64,000 nt of DNA. Source: Chitinophagaceae bacterium. Lineage in GTDB: Bacteria > Bacteroidota > Bacteroidia > Chitinophagales > Chitinophagaceae. Location: assembly GCA_016721725.1 (NCBI GenBank), contig JADKHN010000006.1, positions 930,001 through 994,000 on the forward strand. The letters are read 5' to 3'. Under the pieces are notes generated by a model. The model searched no databases, was not told the origin of the DNA, and saw only the letters and a list, made by a program, of their open reading frames with translations. The position numbers were made by a program, and so were the translations under genes. Of this stretch, positions 45,728 through 54,190 are shown piece after piece (the first letter of the stretch is position 1; each line of letters starts with the position of its first letter).

Positions 45728-46123
45728 CTACTCTTCCCACTTCAACGCTCCCTTCTTAAAGATATACACCAACCCGGCCACGAACAGGGAAACGAATAAT
45801 ACCACGGCCATAAAACCATGCCAGCCAAGCTCCCTGAAGTTCACGGCGTATGGATAAAAGAAGATCACTTCCACATCAAACAACACAAACAATATGGCCA
45901 CCAGGAAATATTTAACGGATACCGGTTGCCGGGCATTGCCACGGATGGTGATCCCGCTCTCGAAATTCTGGAGTTTATCAGCGGTCTTGCGTTTTGGACC
46001 CAGCCAATCGGATAAGATAATGATGAAAGCGATGAGACCGATGGCGAAGATCAATTGGAGGGCGATCGGAAGATAATTCCTGGCGTGGTTGATATCGGAG
46101 GCCTGTAACAAAAAAAATTGCAT
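45728..46123 (-). CDS. nuoA: NADH-quinone oxidoreductase subunit A
   Basis: I choose the ATG at 46121-46123 (MQFFLLQASDIN), giving 131 residues; a longer frame to 46177 would run through the promoter. Three membrane helices flank the quinone-site loop with FESGITIRGNARQPVSVKYF and the conserved FDVEVIFFYPYA. In most bacteria the loop motif carries a Cys before the Glu-Ser-Gly; here it reads NFESG, with Phe at that place. It is the first gene of the operon. Confidence 0.93.
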   Translation of the reverse strand: MQFFLLQASDINHARNYLPIALQLIFAIGLIAFIIILSDWLGPKRKTADKLQNFESGITIRGNARQPVSVKYFLVAILFVLFDVEVIFFYPYAVNFRELGWHGFMAVVLFVSLFVAGLVYIFKKGALKWEE

Positions 46124-46147
46124 ATCGGCAGTGATTCGGTTGATCAG

Positions 46148-46177
46148 CAAAAATACGTCAGCATGTCCAATAATCAA
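46148..46177 (-). promoter_or_regulatory. Predicted nuo operon promoter (-33/-7 of Bacteroidota type)
   Basis: On the minus strand TTG (46177-46175) is followed after 19 bp by TATTTTTG (46155-46148), which fits the TAnnTTTG -7 element and the expected spacing to a TTG-type -33 element. Transcription would start near 46144, about 20 bases before the nuoA ATG. Confidence 0.65.
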
Positions 46178-46183
46178 TATGAT

Positions 46184-46218
46184 AAAATAAAAAACCCCGC
46201 CGGTTCGGGGGCGGGGTT
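46184..46218 (-). terminator. Rho-independent terminator of the TPR gene
   Basis: AACCCCGC (46193-46200) and GCGGGGTT (46211-46218) form a perfect 8-bp stem around a GC-rich loop. On the minus strand it is followed by an almost uninterrupted T-run (plus-strand A-run 46184-46194). It separates the TPR gene from the nuo promoter. Confidence 0.9.
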
Positions 46219-46238
46219 CTGAATATTATCTCAGGCCT

Positions 46239-47963
46239 TTATTTTTTTTTTGGTTTGCCCGGTTTGGGCGCGTTCTGCTTGGGCTTCTGGGGCACGTTTG
46301 TAGCCGGCTTGGGGGGCGGAGCGTTCATATTCATCCTGGAAATGGCATCCTTGTTCCCGAGCACTTCCTGGTCGTTTGGATCAATCAGCAAGGCCTTATC
46401 GCAATAAGCCAGGGCCCCTGGTTTGTCCTTTTTTACATTGGCAAAATAAGCGATCATATATTTATAACAACCGATCAATTGAGCGCTGATCTTGGATTTA
46501 TCGGGATAGGCCTCCCCCACCTGGATCGCTTTTTCAAAGGACGGATTGGCCATACTCAACGACATGGTGGTATCGATACCCCAGTAGGATTTACCGATCA
46601 TATAGTAGCCAAAGATATCATCCGGGTATTTCTGCGTATACAGGCTGAACACATCGGCCGACTGCTGGAACTGGCCGGTTCTGAAATAATTGTATCCGGC
46701 ATTATAATAGTCCGTTTTGGATACATTCTTCTTCACATTGAATACCTTCTTATACCAGTTGGCGGCTTCAATGAAACTCTTCTGTTTTTCGTAAGAGGAA
46801 GCCACTGATTTGAGCAGGGCGACTTTACCGGCTTCTGTACTGTCGAGTTCTACGGCTTTGTCGATAAAGGTTCCGGCCAGGCTTTCATTGCCCGGGAATT
46901 TCAGCAATACTTCAGCGTAGGTCTTATAATCACTCGGACCGATCTTGGCCGGTTTTTGCTTCATGAAATACTGGTCGAAGGCCAGTTTGGCGTTCCCGGA
47001 GTCTCCGATCTTATTATAAGCATAGGCCTTGATACCATATAAGTTGGGATAAGGATTGGCGCCGCCTGAAGCGATGCATTCATCGCTCCGGGTGATGGCA
47101 TCCTGGAACAGCCCCTGGGCGTATTTCATCTGTGCGCGCAGGAAACAGGCATTGGGTTCATCGGATCCTTTTGCGGCCAGGTACTTTTCGAGGAATTCCG
47201 CCGAACGGCCCACATTGGTCTCATAGAAATACTGATGAAGTGTCCAGTAGACAGGAGTATAGTTCGGGTCCATCGCGATGGCCTCATTATAATACTTCAT
47301 ATAGATATCTTCCTGGGTGACACCCTGGGTCTGGTAGATCCTGCCGATACGGTACTTGGCACGGGCATAGTCCGGCTTTAATGCCAGGGCGGCCTCATAG
47401 GAAAGCTGTGCATTTCCCCCGTCGGCCATCTTACGGTAAGCATCGCCCAGGTTGACGTAAACGTCCGGGTCCTTCATGCCTTTCAGGGCGACCGCCTGTT
47501 TCAGCTTTTCGATCGCATAACCGGCATCGCCCAGTTTGGAATCGAAATCGGCATTGGCGAATCCTACGGCATTCAATACCGGTATACTCTTGCCATTACT
47601 CAGGCTGATGGCTGTTTCAAAACGGTTCCGGGCATCCTGCGTCCTGCCTTCGAGCAATTCGAGGTGTCCCATGCCGGCGATCAATAAAGCGCTGTTGCTG
47701 TTCAGGGCCAGTGAGGTCTGGTACAACGCTTTTGCACCAGCAACATCCTTGTCTTCATCAGGGGCGATCAGCGTTTGTCCCAGCCAGTAGACCGCATCCG
47801 CGTCTGCGGGATTGGCGCCTACCAGTTTCTGGAACACATTCCTGGCGCTGATGTATTTTTCGTAGTACAGCTGTTTTCTGCCCTCATCGATCGTTTGAGC
47901 GAATACCCCGTTACCAAGAACCACCAGGGTCATCAAAAAAAGCCCTTTTTTAACTCTGTTCAT
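46239..47963 (-). CDS. Exported tetratricopeptide-repeat protein
   Basis: A 574-residue protein with a signal peptide (about 1-22, VVLGNGVFAQ) and a series of TPR-like helical hairpins from about 25 to 540 (for example ADAVYWLGQTL, DVYVNLGDAYRKMADGGNAQLSYEAALAL, GAL AYCDKALLIDPND). It ends in a low-complexity Pro/Lys tail (NAPPPKPATN...KPGKPKKK). Such proteins follow tonB/pstS-like genes in Bacteroidota and are thought to act as periplasmic scaffolds; the exact role is unknown. It lies 73 bp after the PstS-like gene and ends at a strong terminator. Confidence 0.88.
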   Translation of the reverse strand: MNRVKKGLFLMTLVVLGNGVFAQTIDEGRKQLYYEKYISARNVFQKLVGANPADADAVYWLGQTLIAPDEDKDVAGAKALYQTSLALNSNSALLIAGMGHLELLEGRTQDARNRFETAISLSNGKSIPVLNAVGFANADFDSKLGDAGYAIEKLKQAVALKGMKDPDVYVNLGDAYRKMADGGNAQLSYEAALALKPDYARAKYRIGRIYQTQGVTQEDIYMKYYNEAIAMDPNYTPVYWTLHQYFYETNVGRSAEFLEKYLAAKGSDEPNACFLRAQMKYAQGLFQDAITRSDECIASGGANPYPNLYGIKAYAYNKIGDSGNAKLAFDQYFMKQKPAKIGPSDYKTYAEVLLKFPGNESLAGTFIDKAVELDSTEAGKVALLKSVASSYEKQKSFIEAANWYKKVFNVKKNVSKTDYYNAGYNYFRTGQFQQSADVFSLYTQKYPDDIFGYYMIGKSYWGIDTTMSLSMANPSFEKAIQVGEAYPDKSKISAQLIGCYKYMIAYFANVKKDKPGALAYCDKALLIDPNDQEVLGNKDAISRMNMNAPPPKPATNVPQKPKQNAPKPGKPKKK

Positions 47964-48036
47964 TTTGCTTGCTGGTTTATACTTTACAATGATATTAATT
48001 TTAGCCCTAGTTTATTCAAAAGGCCGCTTAATATTT

Positions 48037-48981
48037 TTATAATTTTTCATTGATCTTCACGTCTCTTATTCCAAAATCCATTACGGGTGCCAGGTAGGCT
48101 CTTCTGAAGATCAACTGTCCTTTTTGGTATTTCAGAAAAGAAGCGAAACCTGATCCTAATCCGTTATAATTTTCCTTCAGTATATAATACAAACCGCGTA
48201 CCAAAGGGTATCTTCTGCTGATGATGCTTGCCTGGGTGGGTTTTACATAAGGGCTGTCAGCGCAATAGATGCATTCCAGGTAGGCGATTTTGATTTTCTT
48301 TAACAGATTGACCTGTGCGGTGTCTTCCGGGTTACCGATCCAGCTGATCCCCACCAGGCCGATCGCATCGGGATTGGCCGCAACATAATCCAGCACTTCG
48401 GCGCTGTTCCTGACCGCCCTGACTACCGAACTGTCAAAAGCCGCTCCGTGCAGCAGGCTGTCCACCGCGTACCGAACCGTGCTGGTTGCATTCAACCCGT
48501 CGAAAACGATCAATTGCCTGCTCCCCAATTTGCCGCTCAATTGCTGTTCCAGTCTATTCAGGGTGAAAAGGGTGTCGGTACTGCCTTTGTTCACGACCAC
48601 GGTGATGGCGTCCGCGGCGATCCGGTCACTGACCGGAGTAAAACCCAGGCTGTCGTTGTAAAAGCGCGCCTCTTCCTTGTTCAAGCCGCGGGTAACGATG
48701 ATCATCCGGTTCATGGTATCTGAGAAGAGGTCTTTGAAACAACTGGCTTCGGGCTTATATGCCGCATTGATCCTGGTTCCGGGAAAGAGCGCTTCATATA
48801 CCCTGATCTCTTCTTCGATCACCGGGCGAAAACTTTCATCCACACTGATGTTGATGGTTCCCTGTTTAGGAGAATCGGTGAACCCGGCCTTTTTTTCCCC
48901 ATCGTTGCAGGCGGCCATGGCCAGCAGCAGCAACAAAGAACCGATCCACCTGTACAATCCCGGATATTGATTCCTGTCCAT
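48037..48981 (-). CDS. PstS-like substrate-binding lipoprotein
   Basis: I place the start at the ATG 48979-48981 because it overlaps the preceding gene's stop (TGATG) and gives a lipoprotein signal (MDRNQYPGLYRWIGSLLLLL, then AMAAC with the lipid Cys). The 314-residue protein has the bilobal periplasmic-binding-protein pattern of the phosphate-binding PstS family (TINISVDESFRPVIEEEI; ADAITVVVNKGSTDTLFTL; GLVGISWIGN). No pstCAB genes are nearby, and this family occurs next to TonB in the phylum, so a role other than phosphate import is plausible. Binding target unknown. Confidence 0.8.
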   Translation of the reverse strand: MDRNQYPGLYRWIGSLLLLLAMAACNDGEKKAGFTDSPKQGTINISVDESFRPVIEEEIRVYEALFPGTRINAAYKPEASCFKDLFSDTMNRMIIVTRGLNKEEARFYNDSLGFTPVSDRIAADAITVVVNKGSTDTLFTLNRLEQQLSGKLGSRQLIVFDGLNATSTVRYAVDSLLHGAAFDSSVVRAVRNSAEVLDYVAANPDAIGLVGISWIGNPEDTAQVNLLKKIKIAYLECIYCADSPYVKPTQASIISRRYPLVRGLYYILKENYNGLGSGFASFLKYQKGQLIFRRAYLAPVMDFGIRDVKINEKL

Positions 48982-49238
48982 CAGTGTCTGAAATAATTTT
49001 TCTTGTAACCCCTGTAGATCCTGAATGCACCGTATATACAGCATACCGCAGCGAAGATCTTGATCATGGTGGGATCATACTGGTTGATATAGGGCTGGGT
49101 GGACTTCAGCGGGAACAGGAAAAAGCAACCCACTCCGATCAGGAAAACACCCATGACATAATTCGTGATGCTGCGCATCCTGATCATGCCTTTTTCACGG
49201 TCGGTCAATTGTTCATTTTCAAATTCTTCCAGTGCCAT
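48981..49238 (-). CDS. Small two-helix membrane protein
   Basis: An 85-residue protein with an acidic N-terminus (MALEEFENEQLTDREKG), two membrane helices (about 27-46 and 60-76) and a basic tail (YRGYKKNYFRH). Its stop overlaps the start of the PstS-like gene. I do not recognise the family; its fixed place between tonB and pstS-like genes suggests a shared function. Confidence 0.75.
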   Translation of the reverse strand: MALEEFENEQLTDREKGMIRMRSITNYVMGVFLIGVGCFFLFPLKSTQPYINQYDPTMIKIFAAVCCIYGAFRIYRGYKKNYFRH

Positions 49239-49340
49239 AGCCGGGTTGTTTATATACTTTCGGTCAACGTTCTCGGTATCTTGTCAAGCCAGATCCCGGG
49301 GTAAACCGGGAAGGGCAAATTACTGAAAAAACAGGCTCCG

Positions 49341-50147
49341 TCATTCAGCCGGTACAAACTTTACCGGGATGGTATAATAAACAGATACCTTTTCTCCGTT
49401 CGATCTTCCGGGGATCCAGGCGGGCATTTTCTTCAACACCCTCACCACTTCCTGGTAAAATTCGGAATTCGCCTGTCCATCGGTATCAAATCCTCCCAGT
49501 TTACCGTCAAATCCAACGACGAATTTCACGTGCACGCTAACGGACTGCCCCTCTTCCAGGTCCTTGGGATTTTGCAGGTTCCTTTCCAGGAAACGATGCA
49601 ACGCATCCATACCCCCCGGATAGCCCGGCATGATCTCGGGATCACTGATCGGACCTGAAACGGGTTTAACGGGAGCGGCCGGTTGAACGGGTTCAACAGG
49701 TCCGGGGTCCACCGGAATGAATACCGATGGCCCGCCTGTATTGATGGTCACACTGCCGATCGGCGGTAACTCGTTCAGGTTATTCAGTGAATCGGTCTTT
49801 TGCTTTGAGGATACGATGGCGATATTGCTCACCCATTTCTGCTGAGGCTGTTTGGTCTTATTGACCTTTTTCTCCGGTTGTTTCTCTGGTTGCTTCTCCG
49901 TCGGCTTTGCGACGGGAGGCAATACATGATCGTTCATGGAGTAGTCGATCACCCTGACCCGTTTCTTCCCCGGCAGGAATGCCAGTGTTGAAAATGCCAG
50001 GGCTGATCCCAGCATGATGAGCAGGGCTTTGCGTAACCTGGGCGGATAATGCCTGCGCAATTCGTATGCGCCATACGCTTTGTTCTTATGTTCAAAAAGG
50101 ATATCGATGACATCGCTTTTCAGTATCATTTCCTTGTTCATAATCAT
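49341..50147 (-). CDS. TonB-family energy-transducing protein (second copy)
   Basis: A 268-residue protein with the same plan as the other TonB in this window: a cytoplasmic leader (IDILFEHKNKAYGAYELRRHYPPRL), one membrane helix (about 43-60), a Lys/Pro/Gln-rich linker and a TonB C-terminal domain (about 175-268, with MPGYPGGMDALHRFLERNLQNP). ATG codons at 50147 and 50141 are both possible starts. It heads a group with the small membrane protein, PstS-like lipoprotein and TPR protein, but has no ExbB/ExbD genes next to it and probably uses the stator encoded at 27803-29954. Confidence 0.9.
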   Translation of the reverse strand: MIMNKEMILKSDVIDILFEHKNKAYGAYELRRHYPPRLRKALLIMLGSALAFSTLAFLPGKKRVRVIDYSMNDHVLPPVAKPTEKQPEKQPEKKVNKTKQPQQKWVSNIAIVSSKQKTDSLNNLNELPPIGSVTINTGGPSVFIPVDPGPVEPVQPAAPVKPVSGPISDPEIMPGYPGGMDALHRFLERNLQNPKDLEEGQSVSVHVKFVVGFDGKLGGFDTDGQANSEFYQEVVRVLKKMPAWIPGRSNGEKVSVYYTIPVKFVPAE

Positions 50148-50253
50148 GGTTTTGATCCCTTCTCAGGGTAGTGAAAAATGAATGCAAAACCGGCGCCGTG
50201 TTCTGTAATGAGATGAGGCGGTTCGGTAATTCCATAAATGACAGAGTTAAATC
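50148..50253. promoter_or_regulatory. Upstream region of the second tonB operon
   Basis: This interval must contain the minus-strand promoter of the tonB group. I see no exact TAnnTTTG element and no gene. It runs directly into the heptamer repeat. Confidence 0.35.
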
Positions 50254-50406
50254 GAAGTTGGAGGTTAGGAGTTGGAGGTTGGAAGTTGGAGGTTGAAGGT
50301 TGAAGGTTGAAGGTTGGGGGTTGGGGGTTGGAGGTTGGAAGTTGGAGGTTGAAGGTTGGGGGTTGGGGGTTGGAGGTTGGAAGTTGGGGGTTGGAAGTTG
50401 GAGGTT
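50254..50406. repeat. Tandem heptamer repeat, about 21 copies
   Basis: The stretch consists of 7-base units of the form GGTTGGA, AGTTGGA, GGTTGAA and GGTTGGG in varying order, with one off-phase unit (GGTTAGGA) near the left end. The plus strand is G/T-rich and free of cytosine, and GGG runs recur every 7 bases in parts. Reading frames across it encode artificial low-complexity peptides. It separates the divergent tonB and phosphatase genes. Confidence 0.85.
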
Positions 50407-50537
50407 CTTTATTCCTTTCCATATGCTTTGTACTTTGCTCTTCATCCCAGTACCCTTTCAGCTACCTCTTACAACAAACCACAAATTGAGCGAAGCGAAA
50501 TCCCGAAGCATTTCGGGACCACAAACCCTAAACCAAT

Positions 50538-50545
50538 TAACTTTG
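50538..50545 (+). promoter_or_regulatory. TAnnTTTG promoter element 4 bases before the phosphatase start
   Basis: TAACTTTG at 50538-50545 is followed by CCGC and then the ATG at 50550. Since transcription in Bacteroidota starts a few bases after this element, the mRNA would begin at or next to the start codon, that is, leaderless. The same arrangement occurs before rlmN. Confidence 0.6.
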
Positions 50546-50549
50546 CCGC

Positions 50550-51008
50550 ATGAAGATCCTCATGGTCTGCCTGGGTAATATTTGCCGGAGTCCGCTGGCG
50601 GAAGGAATATTGAAGGACCGGTGTGAAAAAGCCGGATTGAACTGGACGATCGACAGCGCGGGCACCAATAGCTATCATACCGGTGAAGCGCCACATCATT
50701 TCAGCCAACAGGTTGCCGCGCATAACGGGATCGACATCTCAATGCAACGAGCCAGGCGATTCACAGCCGATGACATCAGGCAATATGACAAGATCTATGC
50801 CCTGGCCAATGATGTACTGGAAGACATGCGCCGGATCGCAAAAGCGGATTTTGACGAACAAAAAGTAGATTTGCTGCTGAACGAACTATACCCGGGTGAA
50901 AACAGGGATGTCCCTGATCCCTGGTACGGACCCGAGGCCGGATACCACGAGGTCTTTGCGCTCATCAGCGAAGCCTGTGACCGGATCCTGCAAAAACAAA
51001 TGAGTTAA
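50550..51008 (+). CDS. Low-molecular-weight protein-tyrosine phosphatase
   Basis: The 152-residue enzyme has the P-loop C7-LGNIC-R13-S (residues 7-14), the family's C-x5-R-S signature, and the general-acid loop VPDPWYG. It dephosphorylates phosphotyrosine; in bacteria the targets often are tyrosine kinases of polysaccharide export, but no such kinase is nearby. Start choice is supported by the promoter element just upstream. It is followed after 4 bp by hisS. Confidence 0.95.
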   Translation: MKILMVCLGNICRSPLAEGILKDRCEKAGLNWTIDSAGTNSYHTGEAPHHFSQQVAAHNGIDISMQRARRFTADDIRQYDKIYALANDVLEDMRRIAKADFDEQKVDLLLNELYPGENRDVPDPWYGPEAGYHEVFALISEACDRILQKQMS

Positions 51009-51012
51009 ACCC

Positions 51013-52377
51013 ATGGCCAAACCATCCATACCGCAGGGCACCCGGGATTTTCCGGCCGCCGTGATCAAAAAACGCGAACACATCTTCTCGGTGATCCGGA
51101 ACGTATTTGAAACCTACGGTTTCGAACCCCTGGAAACCCCGGCCATGGAAAACCTGGAGACCCTGACCGGCAAATACGGTGAAGAAGGGGATAAACTGAT
51201 CTTCAAAATCCTGAACAACGGATTGAACAATGAAAAGAATCTGGAAAAGGCCAGGGCGGGTTTTGAACAACTATTACTGGGACGAAGCAGTACAGCTATC
51301 ACGGAGCGGGCGCTAAAATATGACCTCACCATTCCCTTCGCCCGTTATGTAGCCATGAATCATACACGGCTCAGCTTCCCGTTCAGGCGATACCAACTGC
51401 AACCGGTATGGCGGGCCGACCGGCCACAAAAAGGCCGCTACCGCGAATTCACGCAATGCGATGCCGATGTGGTGGGCAGCACCTCCTTGTTCAATGAGGT
51501 TGAACTGGCCAATATCTACCACGATGTGTTCCTGAAACTGGGCCTTACAGACTATTCGCTCCGGATCAATAACCGGAAGATACTGGCCGCCCTGGCCGAA
51601 CTATGCGGCAGCCCTGACCAGCTGACCGAACTCACGGTCGCCATCGACAAACTGGACAAGATCGGCCTGGAAAAAGTGAAGGAAGAACTGGCGCAGCGCA
51701 TGCTCACCGACAGTCAGATCAGCATCATAGAATCCTACCTCCTGATAGCAGGAACGAATGAAGAGAAACTGATGCAGATCAAGGCCCTGCTGGGAAATTC
51801 TGCGACCGGACTGGAAGGCATAGCCGAACTGGAGACCGTTTACCAACACGCCAAAAACACCCGGCTGGTCATCGACCTTACCCTGGCCCGGGGATTGAAT
51901 TATTATACCGGAACGATCTTCGAGGCCAAGGCGCCGGAAGCAGTGAACATGGGCAGTATCGGAGGCGGTGGACGCTATGACGACCTGACCGGCCTGTTCG
52001 ATGTACCTGGCATTCCCGGCGTAGGGATCAGCTTTGGAGTGGACCGGATCTTTGATGTGATGGAAGAATTGAGTCTTTTCCCTGAAACGGCCGGAAGCGG
52101 CGTACAGGCCCTGTTCTTTCATATGGGAAAGGCCGAAAGCGAATATGCTTTCACCGTCATGCAGCAGCTCCGGGCGAAAGGGGTCGCCTGCGTAATGTAC
52201 CATGAGGAAGCCAAACTGGCCAAACAGTTCAATTACGCGGAAAAGAAACAGGTCCCCTTCGTCGTCATCATCGGCAGCCGGGAAAAAGAAGAACAGACCT
52301 GCCAGGTGAAGAATCTTTCTTCGGGGGTGCAGGAACTCATTCCCGTGGATCAGCTTAGCGGATATTTTAACAAATGA
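51013..52377 (+). CDS. hisS: Histidine--tRNA ligase
   Basis: A 454-residue class II aminoacyl-tRNA synthetase. Motif 2 (YRQLQPVWRADRPQKGRYREFTQCDADVVG), the histidine-A region (LARGLNYYTGTIFE) and motif 3 (GGGRYDDL; GISFGVDRI) are present, with a C-terminal anticodon-binding domain from about 355. It starts 4 bp after the phosphatase stop, so both genes probably share the upstream promoter. Confidence 0.97.
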   Translation: MAKPSIPQGTRDFPAAVIKKREHIFSVIRNVFETYGFEPLETPAMENLETLTGKYGEEGDKLIFKILNNGLNNEKNLEKARAGFEQLLLGRSSTAITERALKYDLTIPFARYVAMNHTRLSFPFRRYQLQPVWRADRPQKGRYREFTQCDADVVGSTSLFNEVELANIYHDVFLKLGLTDYSLRINNRKILAALAELCGSPDQLTELTVAIDKLDKIGLEKVKEELAQRMLTDSQISIIESYLLIAGTNEEKLMQIKALLGNSATGLEGIAELETVYQHAKNTRLVIDLTLARGLNYYTGTIFEAKAPEAVNMGSIGGGGRYDDLTGLFDVPGIPGVGISFGVDRIFDVMEELSLFPETAGSGVQALFFHMGKAESEYAFTVMQQLRAKGVACVMYHEEAKLAKQFNYAEKKQVPFVVIIGSREKEEQTCQVKNLSSGVQELIPVDQLSGYFNK

Positions 52378-52423
52378 TATTGGTTACTAATCTTAGTTTT
52401 CAGCATTAATAAAAAACCATTTT

Positions 52424-54136
52424 ATGCAAATCAAACTTCGTACCTGGATCCTTCCCGCACTCGCCCTACTCGTTGTATTCAGCTCCTGCAGCAAATCGAA
52501 CAAGCAGGGTAAATGGGTACCCAAAGACGCCATGATGGCTTTCCAGATCAATGGAAAATCCCTGAATGAGAAACTTCCCTGGGATGAGATCAAAAAGAAC
52601 GTGCTGTTTGAACAGGCCTATGCCGACAGCGCCTTGCCCCCGGTCATCAAGAACCTGCTCGACAACCCCGAGAACAGCGGTATCGACATCCGGAACGACC
52701 TGGTCATTTTCGCGCAACAGGATTCCATTGGCGGGATCGTTGTGGTTCAGGGCAGCCTGAAGGATCCGGCTAAATTCAAACAATTCAATTCAGATATGAC
52801 CAAAGGGGCCGCGGTCACCGAAAAGGATGGCATCAGCTATGTTACCAAAGCTCCGATGGCCGCTGGCTGGAACAAGGAAAATTTCGTTTACGTGATGGAT
52901 GCCCCTCAACTGAAGAATAAGCGGAGGTACATCGCACCCGACGACTCTACGGCGATGGATACCTATACCGCGCCCCACGACCTGGTGGCCGCCTGCAAGG
53001 GCATATTCGATCTGAAACAGGGCAACTCGCTCTCCAAAGACGACCGGTTCACCACATTGATGAATACGGATGCCGATGTCCGTTTCTGGTTGAATATGGA
53101 CGAGGTCTATAAGAATACCGAAGGCACTGAAGCCCTTCGTATGCTGAATATGAACAAACTCTATGAAGGGAATGTCCTCACAGCCACGGCCGGTTTCGAA
53201 GCGGGAAAGATCAAGGTGAGTTACTCCACCTACGTGGGCAAGGAAATGAAAAAGATCGCCCGGAAATTCAGCGGCGGGAAAGTGGATGAGGAGATGCTGA
53301 AACGCCTTCCATCAAAGGATGTCGCAGCCGTCATGGCGATGCACTTCAAACCGGAGGGCATCAAGGAACTGATCAGCATGACCGGTATGGAAAGCATGGT
53401 CAACATTGGTCTGGTGTTCCTGGGATTCAGCCTGGATGATTTTGTCAAGGCTAATAAAGGGGATATCCTCATCTCCCTGAACAGCATGAAACCGCCAACA
53501 CCCGTTTTATCAGACACAGCGAACGGTAAACCCGCTGAGATCCGTGGTTTTGGACCCACCCCCGATTTCCTTTTCGCAACTTCGATCGGGGATAAGGACG
53601 CGTTCAACCAACTCATCCGTGCCGGAAAGAAAATGAGCAAGGAAGGGAATGTGAACGACAATGAGAAAATGGCATACAACACCAACGACAAATATTTCGC
53701 CATCGGCAGTTCGAAGGAAACCGTTGACCAGTACCTGGGCAAATCCAACACTGACCATGATTTCATCAGTCATATCTCAGGCGAACCTTTCGGAGGATAC
53801 GTGAATATCCAATACATCCTGAAGTCGTTCTCCGTGAATGAGATCGACAGCACGGAAAAGGCGCTTTACGAAGCCTCGCTGAAAATGTGGGATAACCTAT
53901 ACATGAAAGGAGGGGATTTCAAAGACGGCCGATTCACCTATGACATGGAAGTGAACCTGATGGATAAAAGCACCAATAGCCTGAAACAACTGAACCAATA
54001 CCTGGGCTTGCTGGGCAAACAAATGCTGGAACAAAGGAAAAAAGACGCGGATAATGACAAGGTCATGGAAGAGATGATCAAAGAGAGAATGAGTAAATTA
54101 CCTCCACCTCCGGTGAAAGGTAAAAAGAATAAATAA
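52424..54136 (+). CDS. DUF4836-type exported lipoprotein
   Basis: A 570-residue protein with a lipoprotein signal (about 1-22, ALLVVFSSC with the lipid Cys). The mature part begins KWVPKDAMMAFQINGKSLNEKLPWDEIKK and matches my memory of the DUF4836 family, which are large surface or periplasmic lipoproteins of unknown role in Bacteroidota. It ends with a Glu/Lys-rich helical segment and a PPPPVKGKKNK tail. It stands first in a group with an ABC ATPase and an FtsX-type permease, separated from the ATPase gene by a hairpin. Confidence 0.75.
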   Translation: MQIKLRTWILPALALLVVFSSCSKSNKQGKWVPKDAMMAFQINGKSLNEKLPWDEIKKNVLFEQAYADSALPPVIKNLLDNPENSGIDIRNDLVIFAQQDSIGGIVVVQGSLKDPAKFKQFNSDMTKGAAVTEKDGISYVTKAPMAAGWNKENFVYVMDAPQLKNKRRYIAPDDSTAMDTYTAPHDLVAACKGIFDLKQGNSLSKDDRFTTLMNTDADVRFWLNMDEVYKNTEGTEALRMLNMNKLYEGNVLTATAGFEAGKIKVSYSTYVGKEMKKIARKFSGGKVDEEMLKRLPSKDVAAVMAMHFKPEGIKELISMTGMESMVNIGLVFLGFSLDDFVKANKGDILISLNSMKPPTPVLSDTANGKPAEIRGFGPTPDFLFATSIGDKDAFNQLIRAGKKMSKEGNVNDNEKMAYNTNDKYFAIGSSKETVDQYLGKSNTDHDFISHISGEPFGGYVNIQYILKSFSVNEIDSTEKALYEASLKMWDNLYMKGGDFKDGRFTYDMEVNLMDKSTNSLKQLNQYLGLLGKQMLEQRKKDADNDKVMEEMIKERMSKLPPPPVKGKKNK

Positions 54137-54144
54137 CGAACTTT

Positions 54145-54175
54145 GAAGCCGTCGCCGCGAATAGCCGACGGCTTC
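54145..54175 (+). terminator. Hairpin between DUF4836 gene and ABC ATPase gene
   Basis: GAAGCCGTCG (54145-54154) and CGACGGCTTC (54166-54175) form a perfect 10-bp stem with an 11-base loop, 9 bp after the stop. Only TT follows, so it is a poor terminator and may instead attenuate or stabilise the upstream part of a shared mRNA. Confidence 0.65.
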
Positions 54176-54190
54176 TTAACAGGTTGCCTT

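Noticed and set aside
50254..50406. Short coding sequences rich in Pro/Thr/Asn or Gly/Trp across the heptamer repeat
   Set aside because: Every frame through a 7-base repeat without stops looks open; the predicted peptides are artificial and lack start context.
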